NCBI GenBank assembly: GCA_903847205.1
Contig: CAINDA010000065.1
Coordinates: 131,929 to 173,329, forward strand
Direction: 5' to 3'
Source: an uncultured Bacteroidota bacterium
Lineage (GTDB): Bacteria; Bacteroidota; Bacteroidia; 2-12-FULL-35-15
Length of the DNA: 41,401 nucleotides
Position 1 is the first letter of the stretch; every line of letters begins with the position of its first letter. Both the position numbers and the translations under genes were made by a program. This document shows positions 24,738 through 34,712 of this stretch, one piece after another. A model generated the notes under the pieces. The model ran no database searches. It was given only the letters and a program-made list of their open reading frames with translations, and was not told where the DNA came from.

Positions 24738-26039
24738 ATGGAAACTATTACAAAAAAAAATACTATAAAAGATAAACTTCTTTCGGAATTTGAGTTGTCC
24801 AAAAATTCATTATTCGGAAATATAGAACTGCGTGAGCATGCCGCTAAATCTTTTTCTGAACAAGGTATTCCAAACCGAAAACACGAAGAATATAAATATG
24901 TGAATATTGATTTGCTGCTTAAAGGGGATTTTTCTTTAACCGCAAATAAAACACTTACTTCTGCACAGACTGCCCCTGCTTATTTTTTAGAAGATGCCTA
25001 CAATGCTGTTATTGTAAATGGTATTTTCGATACAGCATTATCAAAATTAAATGACGTTCCCAAAGATTTGCATATTTGCAGCCTTGCTGATGCCGTTAAA
25101 AACTACCCTGCAGTTTTTGAGAACTATTATTCCAAAACACTTGATGTTACGGCTGATCCATTCACAGCATTAAATACCGCAATGGCTAAAAATGGCCTAT
25201 TTATTCATGCCGCAAAGAATTCAATAATTGAAAAACCAATACACATTATTCATATTTCATCTTCCGAGGAGAACACCATAATTCATCCCCGCAATTTAAT
25301 TGTGATAGAAGAAAATGCTCAGATAAAAATTGTTGAATCGTATCAAACAATTGATGCTTCTGCTAAAACATTCAATAACGCGTTGACCGAAATGATAATT
25401 GATGAAAATGCATCCCTTGATCATTATAAAATTCAAGACGAAAACGATTGGGGTTTTTTAGTGAATACTACGCATGCAGTTCAAAAAAAACAAAGCAGGT
25501 TTTCTACTCATACTTTTATTTTAAGCGGTTCGTTTGTAAGAAACAATTTGAACATAGCTCTGGACGGGGAATACACTGAATCGCATCTTAATGGCTTGTA
25601 TTTAACAAACGGCAATCAAGTTGTTGATAATCACACACTGGTTGATCACCGAAAGCCGAACTGTAACAGTAATGAGCTTTACAAAGGAATAATTGACGGT
25701 AAGTCAACAGCTATATTCAACGGGAAAATATATGTCCGTAAGGACGCACAAAAAACAAATGCTTTTCAATCAAATAAAAATATTCTGCTGAGTGACGACG
25801 GTACAATCAATACAAAACCACAGTTAGAAATTTATGCTGATGATGTTAAATGTTCACATGGCACATCGACCGGCAAGCTGGATGAAGACAAAATTTTTTA
25901 CCTCCGCGCCCGCGGCTTGAGCGAAACAAGCGCTAAAAAATTATTGATGCACGCTTTTGCTTCACAAGTGGTAGATACTATAAAAATTGATACTTTAAGA
26001 GAATACGTTGAAGATAAAATATCTAAACGTTTTGAATAA
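24738..26039 (+). CDS. sufD: Fe-S cluster assembly protein SufD
   Basis: The 433-residue protein is a SufB paralogue and partner in SufBC2D. The N-terminal helical part (G-I-P-N-R-K-H-E-E-Y-K-Y) is followed by a beta-helix and the C-terminal V-K-C-S-H-G-T-S-T-G-K-L-D-E-D-K-I-F-Y-L-R-A-R-G segment, where the conserved His of SufD lies. Length is typical. In many Bacteroidota sufS and sufE follow, but here the next gene (26221) is unrelated, so the cysteine desulfurase must be encoded elsewhere. Confidence 0.96.
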   Translation: METITKKNTIKDKLLSEFELSKNSLFGNIELREHAAKSFSEQGIPNRKHEEYKYVNIDLLLKGDFSLTANKTLTSAQTAPAYFLEDAYNAVIVNGIFDTALSKLNDVPKDLHICSLADAVKNYPAVFENYYSKTLDVTADPFTALNTAMAKNGLFIHAAKNSIIEKPIHIIHISSSEENTIIHPRNLIVIEENAQIKIVESYQTIDASAKTFNNALTEMIIDENASLDHYKIQDENDWGFLVNTTHAVQKKQSRFSTHTFILSGSFVRNNLNIALDGEYTESHLNGLYLTNGNQVVDNHTLVDHRKPNCNSNELYKGIIDGKSTAIFNGKIYVRKDAQKTNAFQSNKNILLSDDGTINTKPQLEIYADDVKCSHGTSTGKLDEDKIFYLRARGLSETSAKKLLMHAFASQVVDTIKIDTLREYVEDKISKRFE

Positions 26040-26142
26040 TTCATTACTCTTTCTCTTCTCGGTATCTGTATTGTTTTAAGTCATGCAGGTTTAAATCAAG
26101 GAAGTATCACCTGCGCCCTCTCCTATTGTTTAGTAATTTTCA

Positions 26143-26166
26143 TATATTTGATTGTAACAAATCAAA
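26143..26166 (+). promoter_or_regulatory. -7 element and palindrome before the DUF5686 gene
   Basis: TATATTTG (26143-26150) fits the Bacteroidota -7 consensus. TTTGATT (26147-26153) and AATCAAA (26160-26166) form a perfect 7 bp inverted repeat overlapping it. No good -33 TTG at the usual distance is seen. The palindrome could be an operator; the reader is unknown. Confidence 0.4.
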
Positions 26167-26220
26167 ATTACTTACGTCATAGTACAAAAATTATCCTTTA
26201 ATTTTTACCCGAATCCGATT

Positions 26221-28659
26221 ATGAAAAAATCTTTATTCATTTTGTTATTCGTTTTGGGCTGTATTCACTTTTCCTTTTCAGGCAACGTTTCCGGTAAAAT
26301 TATTGACGAAAATAATCAGCCGCTTCCCTTTGTAACAGTTTATATTAAAAATACATCAATTGGCACAACTGCCAATTTTGACGGGCAGTACAACTTAAAA
26401 TTAAACCCCGGAACTTATATTATCTGTTTTAAAATAATTGGTTATAAGTCCGTATCAGAAAATATTGTTGTTGCAGATGGCAACACAATAACGAATATAA
26501 AACTGCTGCCTGAAAGTTTCAATTTAAAAGAAGTGGAAGTTAAAGCAAACGGAGAGGATCCCGCCTATGCAATAATAAGAGAAGCAATTAAAAAAAGAAA
26601 ATATTATCTGGAGCAGGTAGATGCATACAGCTGCGATATTTATATTAAAGGCGAGCAGCGCATCACTAAAAAACCAAAAAAAATTATGGGTGTTGATCTT
26701 GATTTGGATGGAGAAGTTGATTCAGTTACCGGAATAGTTTATTTATCAGAATCTGTTTCTAAATTTAATTTTAAACAAAAAGATAAAATTAAAGAAGTGA
26801 TGGTATCTTCAAAAGTGAGCGGTGATAACAAGGCTTTTAGCTATAACCAGGCATCGGATATGCTTTTTAACTTTTATCAAAATTTGATTGAGATATCCCA
26901 AATGAGTGAAAAAGGTTTTGTTTCCCCCATTTCAAATAATGCTATGTTCAATTATAAATATAAATTATTAGGGATTTTTTATGAAGACGGGAAACGAATT
27001 AATAAAATTCAGGTTATTCCTAAACGTAAGTTCGATCCAGTTTTCAGCGGTATCATCAACATTATGGAAGATACATGGCGCATCCATAGTTTACAGCTTG
27101 TACTCACAAAAGATGCACAGATTGATTTTGTTGATACACTAAGAATCAGCCAGATTTTTCTGCCGATTGAAAAAGATGTCTGGCTGCCTTTCAGTAATAA
27201 ATTCACATTTGATTTTGGTGTTTTAGGCATCAAAGGCGATGGAATGTTTGTAAGTGTTAATTCAAATTATGTTATTAATCCAGATTTCCCGAAACACTTT
27301 TTCACAAATGAAGTAATGAAAGTAAATGATGATGCAAATAAGAAAGACAGTTCTTACTGGAAGGAGTCCCGCCCAATACCTTTAACCACCTTAGAGGAAT
27401 ATGATTACCGCAAACGGGATAGTTTATCACGGATAAAAAATTCGAAGCCTTACACCGATTCAACTGACAGAAAAAAAAACAAATTTAAATTCAGTAATCT
27501 TTTATTTGGCTACGATCATATAAACACCTTCAAAAAAGAAAACATTTCAATTTCCGGGCCTCTTCTGGGGATTCAATTTAACACTGTTCAAGGGTTAAAT
27601 TTAAAATCAGAATTTAGTTTTTATAAGTATTATGAAAATAATAAAAGCTATAAATTTGGAGGCAGTCTGGGTTATGGATTCTCTAATAAAGATTTGTATG
27701 GCACTGTATATGCGGGTTATCATTATAATCCCAAAAAATTTGCAAAGTTAAATTTTACACTTGGTAAAGAGTATATTCAGTTTAACAGTCAAAACCCTGT
27801 TCCGGCTTTAATTAATACGTTGTATTCATTACTGAACGAACAGAATTTCATGAAACTTTATTTAAAATATTATGCAAAGGCGGAGAATACTTCTGAATTA
27901 TTTAATGGATTTTATTTTTCACCGGCTGTTGAATATGCAAACCGGGTTTCGTTAATTAATACATCAAGCTATAAAATTTTAAAAACAAATAATGAATATA
28001 CTTCCAACAACCCCGTTGATACATCATCTCATGGGTTTTATTTTCCTAACAATCAAGCTCTGACTGTAGATTTTAAAATACAATACGTTTTCAAACAGCG
28101 CTATTATACAATGCCATACATGAAGGTTGCAATCGGTTCAAAATACCCAACGCTGAATGTTACTTATAAAAAAGGCATCAATGCACTTGGAAGCTCAGTA
28201 AATTATGACCTTTTAACAATCGGCATTGATCAGAAATTAAATCTGAAAAATTTAGGGAAATCAAATTATTCATTTACTGCCGGCAGTTTTATCAATAATA
28301 GAAGTATGTACTTTATGGATTATTATCATTTTAACGGCAACCAAACACTTTACTCAGGTTTTGCTTTGTCTGATTTTCAGCTTTTGGAATATTATAAAAA
28401 CAGCACCAACAAACAATTCCTTGAAGGCCATTTCGAACACAACTTCCTCGGTCTTTTTCTAAACAAAATTCCTTTAATAAAAAGATTGAAATTAAATGAA
28501 ATAGGCAAAATAAGTATGTTAACTACTGATGGCAGCAACGCTTATGCGGAAATATCAGCGGGTATTAAAAGGCTTGGTTTCAGGGCAGATTTCGTAACAG
28601 GTTTTTCAAATCAGAAAAAAATCAGTTCCGGATTTCGTATAGGATTTGAATTTTTATAA
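26221..28659 (+). CDS. DUF5686-family outer-membrane protein with carboxypeptidase-regulatory-like domain
   Basis: The protein has 812 residues. The signal peptide (about 1-20) is followed by a CarboxypepD_reg-like beta-sandwich at about 21-105: G-K-I-I-D-E-N-N-Q-P-L-P-F-V-T-V-Y-I-K-N-T-S-I-G-T-T. The DUF5686 region then starts with A-Y-A-I-I-R-E-A-I-K-K-R-K-Y-Y, and the C-terminal ~350 residues look like a beta-barrel ending in G-F-R-I-G-F-E-F-L. This is the usual layout for the family, found in Bacteroidota outer membranes and of unknown function. It is followed after 23 bases by the M16 peptidase pair, which suggests a joint envelope role. Confidence 0.88.
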   Translation: MKKSLFILLFVLGCIHFSFSGNVSGKIIDENNQPLPFVTVYIKNTSIGTTANFDGQYNLKLNPGTYIICFKIIGYKSVSENIVVADGNTITNIKLLPESFNLKEVEVKANGEDPAYAIIREAIKKRKYYLEQVDAYSCDIYIKGEQRITKKPKKIMGVDLDLDGEVDSVTGIVYLSESVSKFNFKQKDKIKEVMVSSKVSGDNKAFSYNQASDMLFNFYQNLIEISQMSEKGFVSPISNNAMFNYKYKLLGIFYEDGKRINKIQVIPKRKFDPVFSGIINIMEDTWRIHSLQLVLTKDAQIDFVDTLRISQIFLPIEKDVWLPFSNKFTFDFGVLGIKGDGMFVSVNSNYVINPDFPKHFFTNEVMKVNDDANKKDSSYWKESRPIPLTTLEEYDYRKRDSLSRIKNSKPYTDSTDRKKNKFKFSNLLFGYDHINTFKKENISISGPLLGIQFNTVQGLNLKSEFSFYKYYENNKSYKFGGSLGYGFSNKDLYGTVYAGYHYNPKKFAKLNFTLGKEYIQFNSQNPVPALINTLYSLLNEQNFMKLYLKYYAKAENTSELFNGFYFSPAVEYANRVSLINTSSYKILKTNNEYTSNNPVDTSSHGFYFPNNQALTVDFKIQYVFKQRYYTMPYMKVAIGSKYPTLNVTYKKGINALGSSVNYDLLTIGIDQKLNLKNLGKSNYSFTAGSFINNRSMYFMDYYHFNGNQTLYSGFALSDFQLLEYYKNSTNKQFLEGHFEHNFLGLFLNKIPLIKRLKLNEIGKISMLTTDGSNAYAEISAGIKRLGFRADFVTGFSNQKKISSGFRIGFEFL

Positions 28660-28682
28660 ATTTTACAATTCAAAAAACAAAC

Positions 28683-29999
28683 ATGAGAATAAAAAATATT
28701 ATTTTAATCAGCTGCTTCGTTTGGCCTGCTGTGCAGGCGAAAGCAATAGACTATCCATCCAAATCCATTACTTTGAAAAACGGATTAAAAGTTATTGTCT
28801 GTGAAAAATCAGATAATGATTTTGTTGAATTTGAAGTTTGGTACCGTACAGGCAGTAAAGATGAAAAGCCCGGAATTAGAGGTATGGCGCATCTTTTTGA
28901 ACACATGATGTTTAGAGGAACAACAAAATATCCGGGAAGGGCATTTGACGAAAACATGGAAAAAATCGGAGGGCAGTCTAACGCTTATACATCTTATGAC
29001 AGAACAGTTTACCACGAGTATGTACCTGTAAGTGCTCTCGAAAAAATGATGGACATAGAATCAGACCGGATGTCAAATCTTTTGGTAACACAGGAAGTAC
29101 TGAATGCTGAAAGAGAAGTTGTAGGCGAAGAATTAAGAAACGGCACCAGCAACTGGTATCAGAAATTAAATTCGGACCGTTACCCGTTCCTTTATCCATC
29201 CGGGCATCCCTACGAAGTGGATGTTATTGGATTCTTGAGCGAGATAACAAAATTTACATCTTCCCAGTGCATGGATTTTTACAACAATTATTACAGCCCC
29301 AACAATGCATTTATTGTAGTAGTCGGTAACGTTAAAACGGATGCTGTTTACGCTCTTGCGGAAAAATATTTTGGTGTGATTACCAAGCAGCTTCAGATAA
29401 AGAAAAAAGAAAACATACCTCTCTTAGACACAGCTAAAATCAAGACAAATGAGCTGAATATTAATTTTCCGGTTCAGATATATTCTTATACTTTTTCGCG
29501 CCCTGCGGTAAGCAGCAGCGATTTTTTTGCTCTGGAACTATTGACTGGTGTGTTATTCACAGACGAAAACTCGATTCTCAATAACCGCCTTGTAAAAAAA
29601 GATCATCTTGCATACGGATTTAATCCGCTCGGTGATTCGTGGAGCTATTATCCCAACCAGGGAGGAGTTGATATAATCATGGATGCAGCGCCGGGCAACG
29701 TAAGAGTAAAAAAAGCAATCCGCGAAGAAATTAATAAAGTAATTGAGGCGGGAGTACCCCAGGAAATAGTGGATAATTATATAATTGCAGCTGAAAATTC
29801 AGATAAATTAAATAATTACAAGTGTGATGCAATTTCAAATAAATTGGGAATGGCTGAATATTATTTAAACGATTATAACAGGTCTTATAAGTTAATTGAT
29901 GAATATAAAAAAATAACTCAAGAGGACTTGAAAAGGGTTACAGCTAAATATCTTTCAGAGGAAAGAATACAGCTCATAAATATTAAACCAGAGCAATAA
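28683..29999 (+). CDS. M16-family zinc peptidase, catalytic subunit
   Basis: The protein has 438 residues with a signal peptide (about 1-20). It carries the inverted zinc motif H70-L-F-E73-H74 and the third ligand E150 in E-R-E-V-V-G-E-E, 76 residues on, as in active M16 peptidases. The two-domain length fits the M16B group, which works with a second subunit. The partner is encoded next, 58 bases downstream. Location is the periplasm or outer membrane. Substrates are unknown; M16 enzymes usually degrade short unfolded peptides enclosed in the clam-shell chamber. Confidence 0.93.
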   Translation: MRIKNIILISCFVWPAVQAKAIDYPSKSITLKNGLKVIVCEKSDNDFVEFEVWYRTGSKDEKPGIRGMAHLFEHMMFRGTTKYPGRAFDENMEKIGGQSNAYTSYDRTVYHEYVPVSALEKMMDIESDRMSNLLVTQEVLNAEREVVGEELRNGTSNWYQKLNSDRYPFLYPSGHPYEVDVIGFLSEITKFTSSQCMDFYNNYYSPNNAFIVVVGNVKTDAVYALAEKYFGVITKQLQIKKKENIPLLDTAKIKTNELNINFPVQIYSYTFSRPAVSSSDFFALELLTGVLFTDENSILNNRLVKKDHLAYGFNPLGDSWSYYPNQGGVDIIMDAAPGNVRVKKAIREEINKVIEAGVPQEIVDNYIIAAENSDKLNNYKCDAISNKLGMAEYYLNDYNRSYKLIDEYKKITQEDLKRVTAKYLSEERIQLINIKPEQ

Positions 30000-30057
30000 A
30001 AAAAATTCAAATCCTGTTAGAAAAATTTATTTATGTTTTGAAATAAAATCCGATGCT

Positions 30058-31425
30058 ATGAGAAAATATAAAATTGTAATACTATTAATTTTGGTGCTGT
30101 TTAATTTTAATAATTTATTTTGCCAGTCAAAACCACTGCCTGTGGAAGAATTCAAACTTAAAAATGGTTTGGAAGTAAAGATGATTCATTTTGGCAGTAT
30201 TCCGGCTGTAACCATAAGCTGTTACGTGAATGTGGGTAAAAAAACAGAAACTCCAGGACAGCAGTATTTAGCCTCCATTACATCAAGTGGATTAATGCTT
30301 GGCAACGAAAAATATTCACGTATTGACCAGGATAATCTACTTAGCAAACTGGGATCGGGAATAACCCCGGCATCAAACGATAATTATACTGAACTCAATA
30401 TGCGTTTTCTTAACAAAGATGCTGTTGCTGCAATGGATTTATTTTCTAATGTAATTTTAAAGCCTCTGTTTTCTGCAGATGAAATTAAGCAGCGGATCGG
30501 GCAAACACTCAATTATAACAATCCGTATAAAATGGATATTAGTGCTCTTGCTTCCATGTACTCAGATTTCACTGTATTTGGGACTTCTAATCCGCTCGGC
30601 AGGCACTTTTATGCAGCACAGCTTAATAAAATTACAGCGGCGCAGATAAAAGAATTTTATAAATTTAATTATACACCCAAAAACACCGAGCTTATCCTTG
30701 CCGGAAATTTCGACGGCGCAGAAATGAAGAAAATGATTGAAACTTTGTTTGGCACTTGGACTGCTGCTTATGGTGAAAACAACGGGTCTGCATACGAACC
30801 AGCAGAGATTAACAAGAAAGAATATTTTTTTGTGAACAAGATGAAAGTTACTCAGGCCTGTATTCAATGGAATAAAAAAGGACCGGCAGGAGGTTCAAAA
30901 GATGCTTTGTTATTCCGTTTAGCTAACAATGCATTTAACATACTGCTGTTTGATGAGATACGGTCGAAAGAAGGAAAAACGTACGGTATAAACTGCTGGT
31001 TCAGCGAGGCAGATAATAATGGAATGTATTCTGTATCCACACAGGTTCGCAATGAAGTAGCCTATGAAACAACCGTTTCGTTCGACAGGGTATTAAAGCA
31101 ATTTTACTCGGCAGGTATAACTCAGGAACAGCTTGATAAATCAAAGGCTGCATTAAAAAATCTCCGTTTATCAATTGAAACGCCTGATGCCATTATTGGA
31201 TTTTATAATCCTATATTATATCCTGATATAAATAAACGAAACGAATTTTTAGCTTCTATTGATGGTGTGTCTCTTGAGCAGGTGAATAAAATCGTAAAAA
31301 AATATTTTAATCCTGACTCCTACAAATTAGTGATGGCAGGCGATGAAAGTGTACTTGAGCCGCAACTTAAAAAAATAGACGGTTTGGTAAAACTTCCTGT
31401 TACTAGTATAGAAAAAGATAATTGA
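30058..31425 (+). CDS. M16-family non-catalytic partner subunit
   Basis: The 455-residue protein has a signal peptide (about 1-23) and the M16 fold, but no HxxEH. The corresponding place reads G-Q-Q-Y-L-A-S-I-T-S-S-G-L-M-L-G, so zinc cannot bind. The C-terminal part keeps the R-S-K-E-G-K-T-Y-G Arg/Tyr substrate-binding pair and S-V-S-T-Q-V. This division (catalytic first gene, R/Y-bearing second gene) is normal for heterodimeric M16B pairs, so it is a partner and not a pseudogene. Confidence 0.92.
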   Translation: MRKYKIVILLILVLFNFNNLFCQSKPLPVEEFKLKNGLEVKMIHFGSIPAVTISCYVNVGKKTETPGQQYLASITSSGLMLGNEKYSRIDQDNLLSKLGSGITPASNDNYTELNMRFLNKDAVAAMDLFSNVILKPLFSADEIKQRIGQTLNYNNPYKMDISALASMYSDFTVFGTSNPLGRHFYAAQLNKITAAQIKEFYKFNYTPKNTELILAGNFDGAEMKKMIETLFGTWTAAYGENNGSAYEPAEINKKEYFFVNKMKVTQACIQWNKKGPAGGSKDALLFRLANNAFNILLFDEIRSKEGKTYGINCWFSEADNNGMYSVSTQVRNEVAYETTVSFDRVLKQFYSAGITQEQLDKSKAALKNLRLSIETPDAIIGFYNPILYPDINKRNEFLASIDGVSLEQVNKIVKKYFNPDSYKLVMAGDESVLEPQLKKIDGLVKLPVTSIEKDN

Positions 31426-31518
31426 GTTTTCATTTAAAATTAAGTCTGCCCATTTCATTCAAATTAATTTGTGAAATTTACAGCTGATTTTTTTAATTAA
31501 TTATCACAAAAACTTTTT

Positions 31519-32397
31519 ATGCTTTTTAAAAATAAAAATCTTTTACTTCTTCATTTCATAGTTTTCATCTGGGGCTGGTCCCCCATACTCGGGAAACTTA
31601 TTTCTTTACAGGCATTTCAATTGGTTTGGTTCCGCATGCTGCTCACTGTTGCATCAGTTGCAGTGTATTTGATTTTCATAAAACAAAATATAAAAATTGC
31701 TTCTAAGGATGTTTTTAAACTTATCGGAATAGGCACTATTATAGCTTTTCATTGGTTCTGCTTTTATCATGCAATTAAAATTTCAAATGTTTCAGTAACG
31801 TTGGTAGCCTTTGCTACCGGCACTTTATTTACCTCCATCATAGAACCGATTTTTTATAAACGTAAAATAATCCGTTATGAATTAATTTTCGGAATGGTTA
31901 TTATCGGCGCTATTGCAATTATATTTAAAGTAGAAACACAATATGCGGCCGGAATTATTTTTGGTATTATTGCCGCATTTACTGCTTCTTTTTTTACTGT
32001 CATAAACAGCCTTATGGTAAGGCGCATTCCCGCGCCGGTTATGACTATTTATGAATTAGGCGGAGGATTTGCATCGCTGACAGTTTACCTGTTTTTATCA
32101 GGGCAGCTAAATCATAACTTTTTTGAAGTAAGCAGTGCTGATTGGCAGTGGCTGGCCTTGTTTTCTATTGCAGGAACAGCATTCCCATTTATTGCAAGTA
32201 TTCATGTAATGAAAAAAATCAGCCCCTACACTATGACACTGACTATAAATTTAGAAACTATTTACGGTATCATTTTCGCCTATTTCATTTGGAAAAAAGA
32301 TGAGGCTATGACGCCGGGTTTTTATCTTGGAACACTAATTATACTTGCTACGATTTTTGGAAACGGTTTATTAAAAAACTATTTAAAGAAACAATAA
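31519..32397 (+). CDS. EamA/DMT-family membrane transporter
   Basis: The 292-residue protein is strongly hydrophobic and shows about ten membrane helices in two five-helix halves. The first half starts L-L-L-L-H-F-I-V-F-I-W-G-W-S-P-I-L-G-K-L and the second has F-G-I-I-A-A-F-T-A-S-F-F-T-V-I-N-S-L. This is the RhaT/EamA drug/metabolite transporter fold in the inner membrane. Substrate cannot be assigned. It stands 93 bases behind the M16 pair and ends at a bidirectional terminator. Confidence 0.92.
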   Translation: MLFKNKNLLLLHFIVFIWGWSPILGKLISLQAFQLVWFRMLLTVASVAVYLIFIKQNIKIASKDVFKLIGIGTIIAFHWFCFYHAIKISNVSVTLVAFATGTLFTSIIEPIFYKRKIIRYELIFGMVIIGAIAIIFKVETQYAAGIIFGIIAAFTASFFTVINSLMVRRIPAPVMTIYELGGGFASLTVYLFLSGQLNHNFFEVSSADWQWLALFSIAGTAFPFIASIHVMKKISPYTMTLTINLETIYGIIFAYFIWKKDEAMTPGFYLGTLIILATIFGNGLLKNYLKKQ

Positions 32398-32399
32398 AA

Positions 32400-32427
32400 A
32401 AGCGTCCCGATAAACTGCGGGGCGCTT
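32400..32427. terminator. Bidirectional terminator
   Basis: AAGCGTCCCG (32400-32409) pairs with CGGGGCGCTT (32418-32427), with one G-U pair, around an 8-base loop. On the minus strand a T6 run follows, giving a strong terminator for the PKD protein gene. On the plus strand the T tract is weak, but the hairpin lies just behind the EamA gene. Confidence 0.8.
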
Positions 32428-32451
32428 CTCTCCTATTAAACAAACCAATTA

Positions 32452-34620
32452 TTACTTAGTAATTATTATTCTTCTGGTTGAAACCTGATTGTTTACTTTG
32501 AGCTGTAATAAAAACATTCCGCTTGAAACATTATTTGCATTCCAGACTGTAGAATAGTTACCGGCTGATTTGGTGCCGTTTTCAACGGTGGCAATTTTAT
32601 TTCCTAATAAATCTACAATTGTAAGTTCAACTGCAGCTTCTTTTGAAATAGAGTAGTTAATGGTTGTGCTTTCATTGAATGGGTTCGGATAATTTTCAAG
32701 AGCAGTGCTGATACTCTTTGAATCATTTATGCCGGCAAGCAATGAATGTCTTGCAGCAACATTGCTGCAATAAGTGCAGGTATTGCCGTTTGCATCAACA
32801 ACAGTTAAACATACCTGGTAAGTTCCGGAATCAGCATAAACGTGATTTGGATTTGATGTAGTAGAATTTGTGCTGTCGCCGAAATCCCAGAAATAGCTGT
32901 TGAATGCAACTAAAGAAGTATCTCCGAAATTCACTGTGTTAGATGAAGTACTGTCAGAAGCCGAATAAAAATAAGCAAGCTGACATCCGCCTCCATTCTG
33001 ACTGCCGACAACTACATTATCGCAGTGTGTGCAGCTGCTTCCGCTTGAATCAGCAATTGTTAAACAAACCTGGTATGTTCCGGCAGAAGCATACACATGT
33101 GTTGGATTTTCCAAAGTGGAAGATGTGTTATCTCCAAAACTCCATGAAAAACTTGAAGGAGTACCTCCTGAATAATTCACAAAGTTGATTGTGTTTGGAG
33201 CACTGCTGCTATCAGCATAAGAATAAAAATTAGTCTGGCAGATGCTGTCAATTTGAGTACCTACTGTAATAATATCACAATGTGTGCAGGTAGTTCCATT
33301 AGCACCGTCAATGGTTAAACACACTTGGTATGTGCCTGCTGCAGCATATACGTGAGTCGGGTTTTCCAATGTAGAAATTGTGTTGTCGCCAAAATCCCAT
33401 GAAAAGTTAGTTGGTGTTCCTCCTGAATAATCCGAAAAATGAATTGTATTGGGAGTATTGCTGCTATCTGCGTAGGTATAAAAATTTGCCTGGCATAAAC
33501 TATCGTTTTGTGCGCCTACAGTAATAATATCGCAATGAGAGCAAATTACATTGCCATTAGAATCAGCAATTGTTAAACAAACCTGGTATGTTCCTGCTGA
33601 AGCATACTGGTGATTTCCGTAAGCTTGATTTGAAGTAGTACCATCTCCGAATTCCCATGAAAAGCTAGAAGGGTTTCCTTGAGAAGCATCTGCGTAATTG
33701 ATCGAATTCACACTGCTTGAATCAGAATATGTATAAAAATTTGCCTGGCATACACTGTCAATTTGATTACCGACATAAACGTTATCGCAATGTGTGCAGG
33801 TACCTCCATTTGAATTGGTAATTGTTAAACATACCTGGTATGTTCCTGCTGCAGCAAATAAGTGAACCGGATTTTCCAATGAGGATGTAGTGTTATCCCC
33901 GAAGTTCCAGGAAAAGCTGGTTGGCGATCCGCCGGAATAATTTGTAAAATTTATTGAATTTGGCGTATTGCTGCTGTCTGCATAAGTATAAAAATTTGCA
34001 TTACATGTGCTGTCAATTGGATTACCAATATAAACGTTATCGCAGTGTGAGCAGGTACTGCCATTTAAATCAACAATAGTTAAACATACCTGGTATGTTC
34101 CTGCAGCTACAAAAACGTGAAGCGGATTTTCCAAAGATGAAGTTGAGCCATCACCAAAATCCCAGGAAAAGCCTACGGGCGATCCTCCGGAATAATTTGT
34201 AAAGTTTAGTGAATTTGGCGTGCTGCTGCTATCCGAGTAAGTATAAAAATTTGCCTGGCAAATGCTGTCAGCCTGACCGCCTATAACGATATTATCGCAG
34301 TGCGAACACATGATGCCATTTGAATCAGAAATTGTTAAACATACCTGGTATGTTCCGGAATTAGCAAATGTATGATTGGGACTTTCTACTGAAGAAGTTG
34401 TATTATCGCCGAAATCCCAATAATATGTCATTGATGAATTTCCAATGGAAGATGAATTAACAAACATCACATTTCCATTATTTACTGTATCGTTAACAGA
34501 AGTATATCCTGCAATACATTGTGAGTTTGCTTTTAGGCCCAAACTCAAAAGTGCTCCAATTCCTAAAACTTTTGTAAGTCTTTTTAAATTGTTTTTTTTA
34601 GTTGTTATGGTCGTTTTCAT
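32452..34620 (-). CDS. Seven-PKD-repeat surface protein with T9SS type A sorting domain
   Basis: The protein has 722 residues. A signal peptide (to about 33, K-A-N-S) is followed by seven PKD-like repeats of about 85 residues. Each has W-x-F-G-D-x-T-x-S, N-P-x-H-x-F/Y and G-T-Y-Q-V-C-L-T-I, and a C-(S/T)-(H/Y)-C motif in the tail; most also have a Cys before N-F-Y-T-Y or its equivalent. The last ~85 residues form a sorting domain: N-Y-P-N-P-F-N-E-S-T, V-D-L-L-G-N-K-I, ending R-R-I-I-I-T-K. The protein should be secreted by T9SS and held at the surface. An ECF-type promoter motif lies at 34689-34662, about 40 bases before the ATG. The gene ends at a strong minus-strand terminator. The recurrent CxxC suggests disulfides or metal binding. 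Confidence 0.92.
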   Translation of the reverse strand: MKTTITTKKNNLKRLTKVLGIGALLSLGLKANSQCIAGYTSVNDTVNNGNVMFVNSSSIGNSSMTYYWDFGDNTTSSVESPNHTFANSGTYQVCLTISDSNGIMCSHCDNIVIGGQADSICQANFYTYSDSSSTPNSLNFTNYSGGSPVGFSWDFGDGSTSSLENPLHVFVAAGTYQVCLTIVDLNGSTCSHCDNVYIGNPIDSTCNANFYTYADSSNTPNSINFTNYSGGSPTSFSWNFGDNTTSSLENPVHLFAAAGTYQVCLTITNSNGGTCTHCDNVYVGNQIDSVCQANFYTYSDSSSVNSINYADASQGNPSSFSWEFGDGTTSNQAYGNHQYASAGTYQVCLTIADSNGNVICSHCDIITVGAQNDSLCQANFYTYADSSNTPNTIHFSDYSGGTPTNFSWDFGDNTISTLENPTHVYAAAGTYQVCLTIDGANGTTCTHCDIITVGTQIDSICQTNFYSYADSSSAPNTINFVNYSGGTPSSFSWSFGDNTSSTLENPTHVYASAGTYQVCLTIADSSGSSCTHCDNVVVGSQNGGGCQLAYFYSASDSTSSNTVNFGDTSLVAFNSYFWDFGDSTNSTTSNPNHVYADSGTYQVCLTVVDANGNTCTYCSNVAARHSLLAGINDSKSISTALENYPNPFNESTTINYSISKEAAVELTIVDLLGNKIATVENGTKSAGNYSTVWNANNVSSGMFLLQLKVNNQVSTRRIIITK

Positions 34621-34661
34621 GATTCTGATTTTTTAGGTTAATGTTTCACTCTATAAACAAA

Positions 34662-34689
34662 CACGGAAGAAAAATGGTAAAGGTTGGGT
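34662..34689 (-). promoter_or_regulatory. ECF-type promoter motif P1 (PKD protein gene)
   Basis: On the minus strand ACCCAACC (34689-34682), 16 bases, then CGTG (34665-34662), followed by TTTGTTTATAGAG. The AACC/CGTG pair at this spacing is the general form of ECF sigma promoters. The PKD protein ATG is 41 bases further on. Confidence 0.75.
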
Positions 34690-34712
34690 CTGACATAAAT
34701 TATTTTTGATTT

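Noticed and set aside
26040-26220. Expected sufS or sufE remnant after sufD
   Set aside because: The gap holds only a promoter-like element and a palindrome; no desulfurase sequence is visible in any frame.
30058-31425. Second M16 gene as a degraded peptidase, since HxxEH is missing
   Set aside because: The frame is intact with a signal peptide and the R/Y pair. Non-catalytic partners next to a catalytic M16 gene are the normal arrangement.
32770-34400. Regular ~260-base repetition that could suggest a CRISPR or satellite array
   Set aside because: It is the coding repetition of seven PKD domains in an open frame; unit size and divergence do not fit CRISPR.
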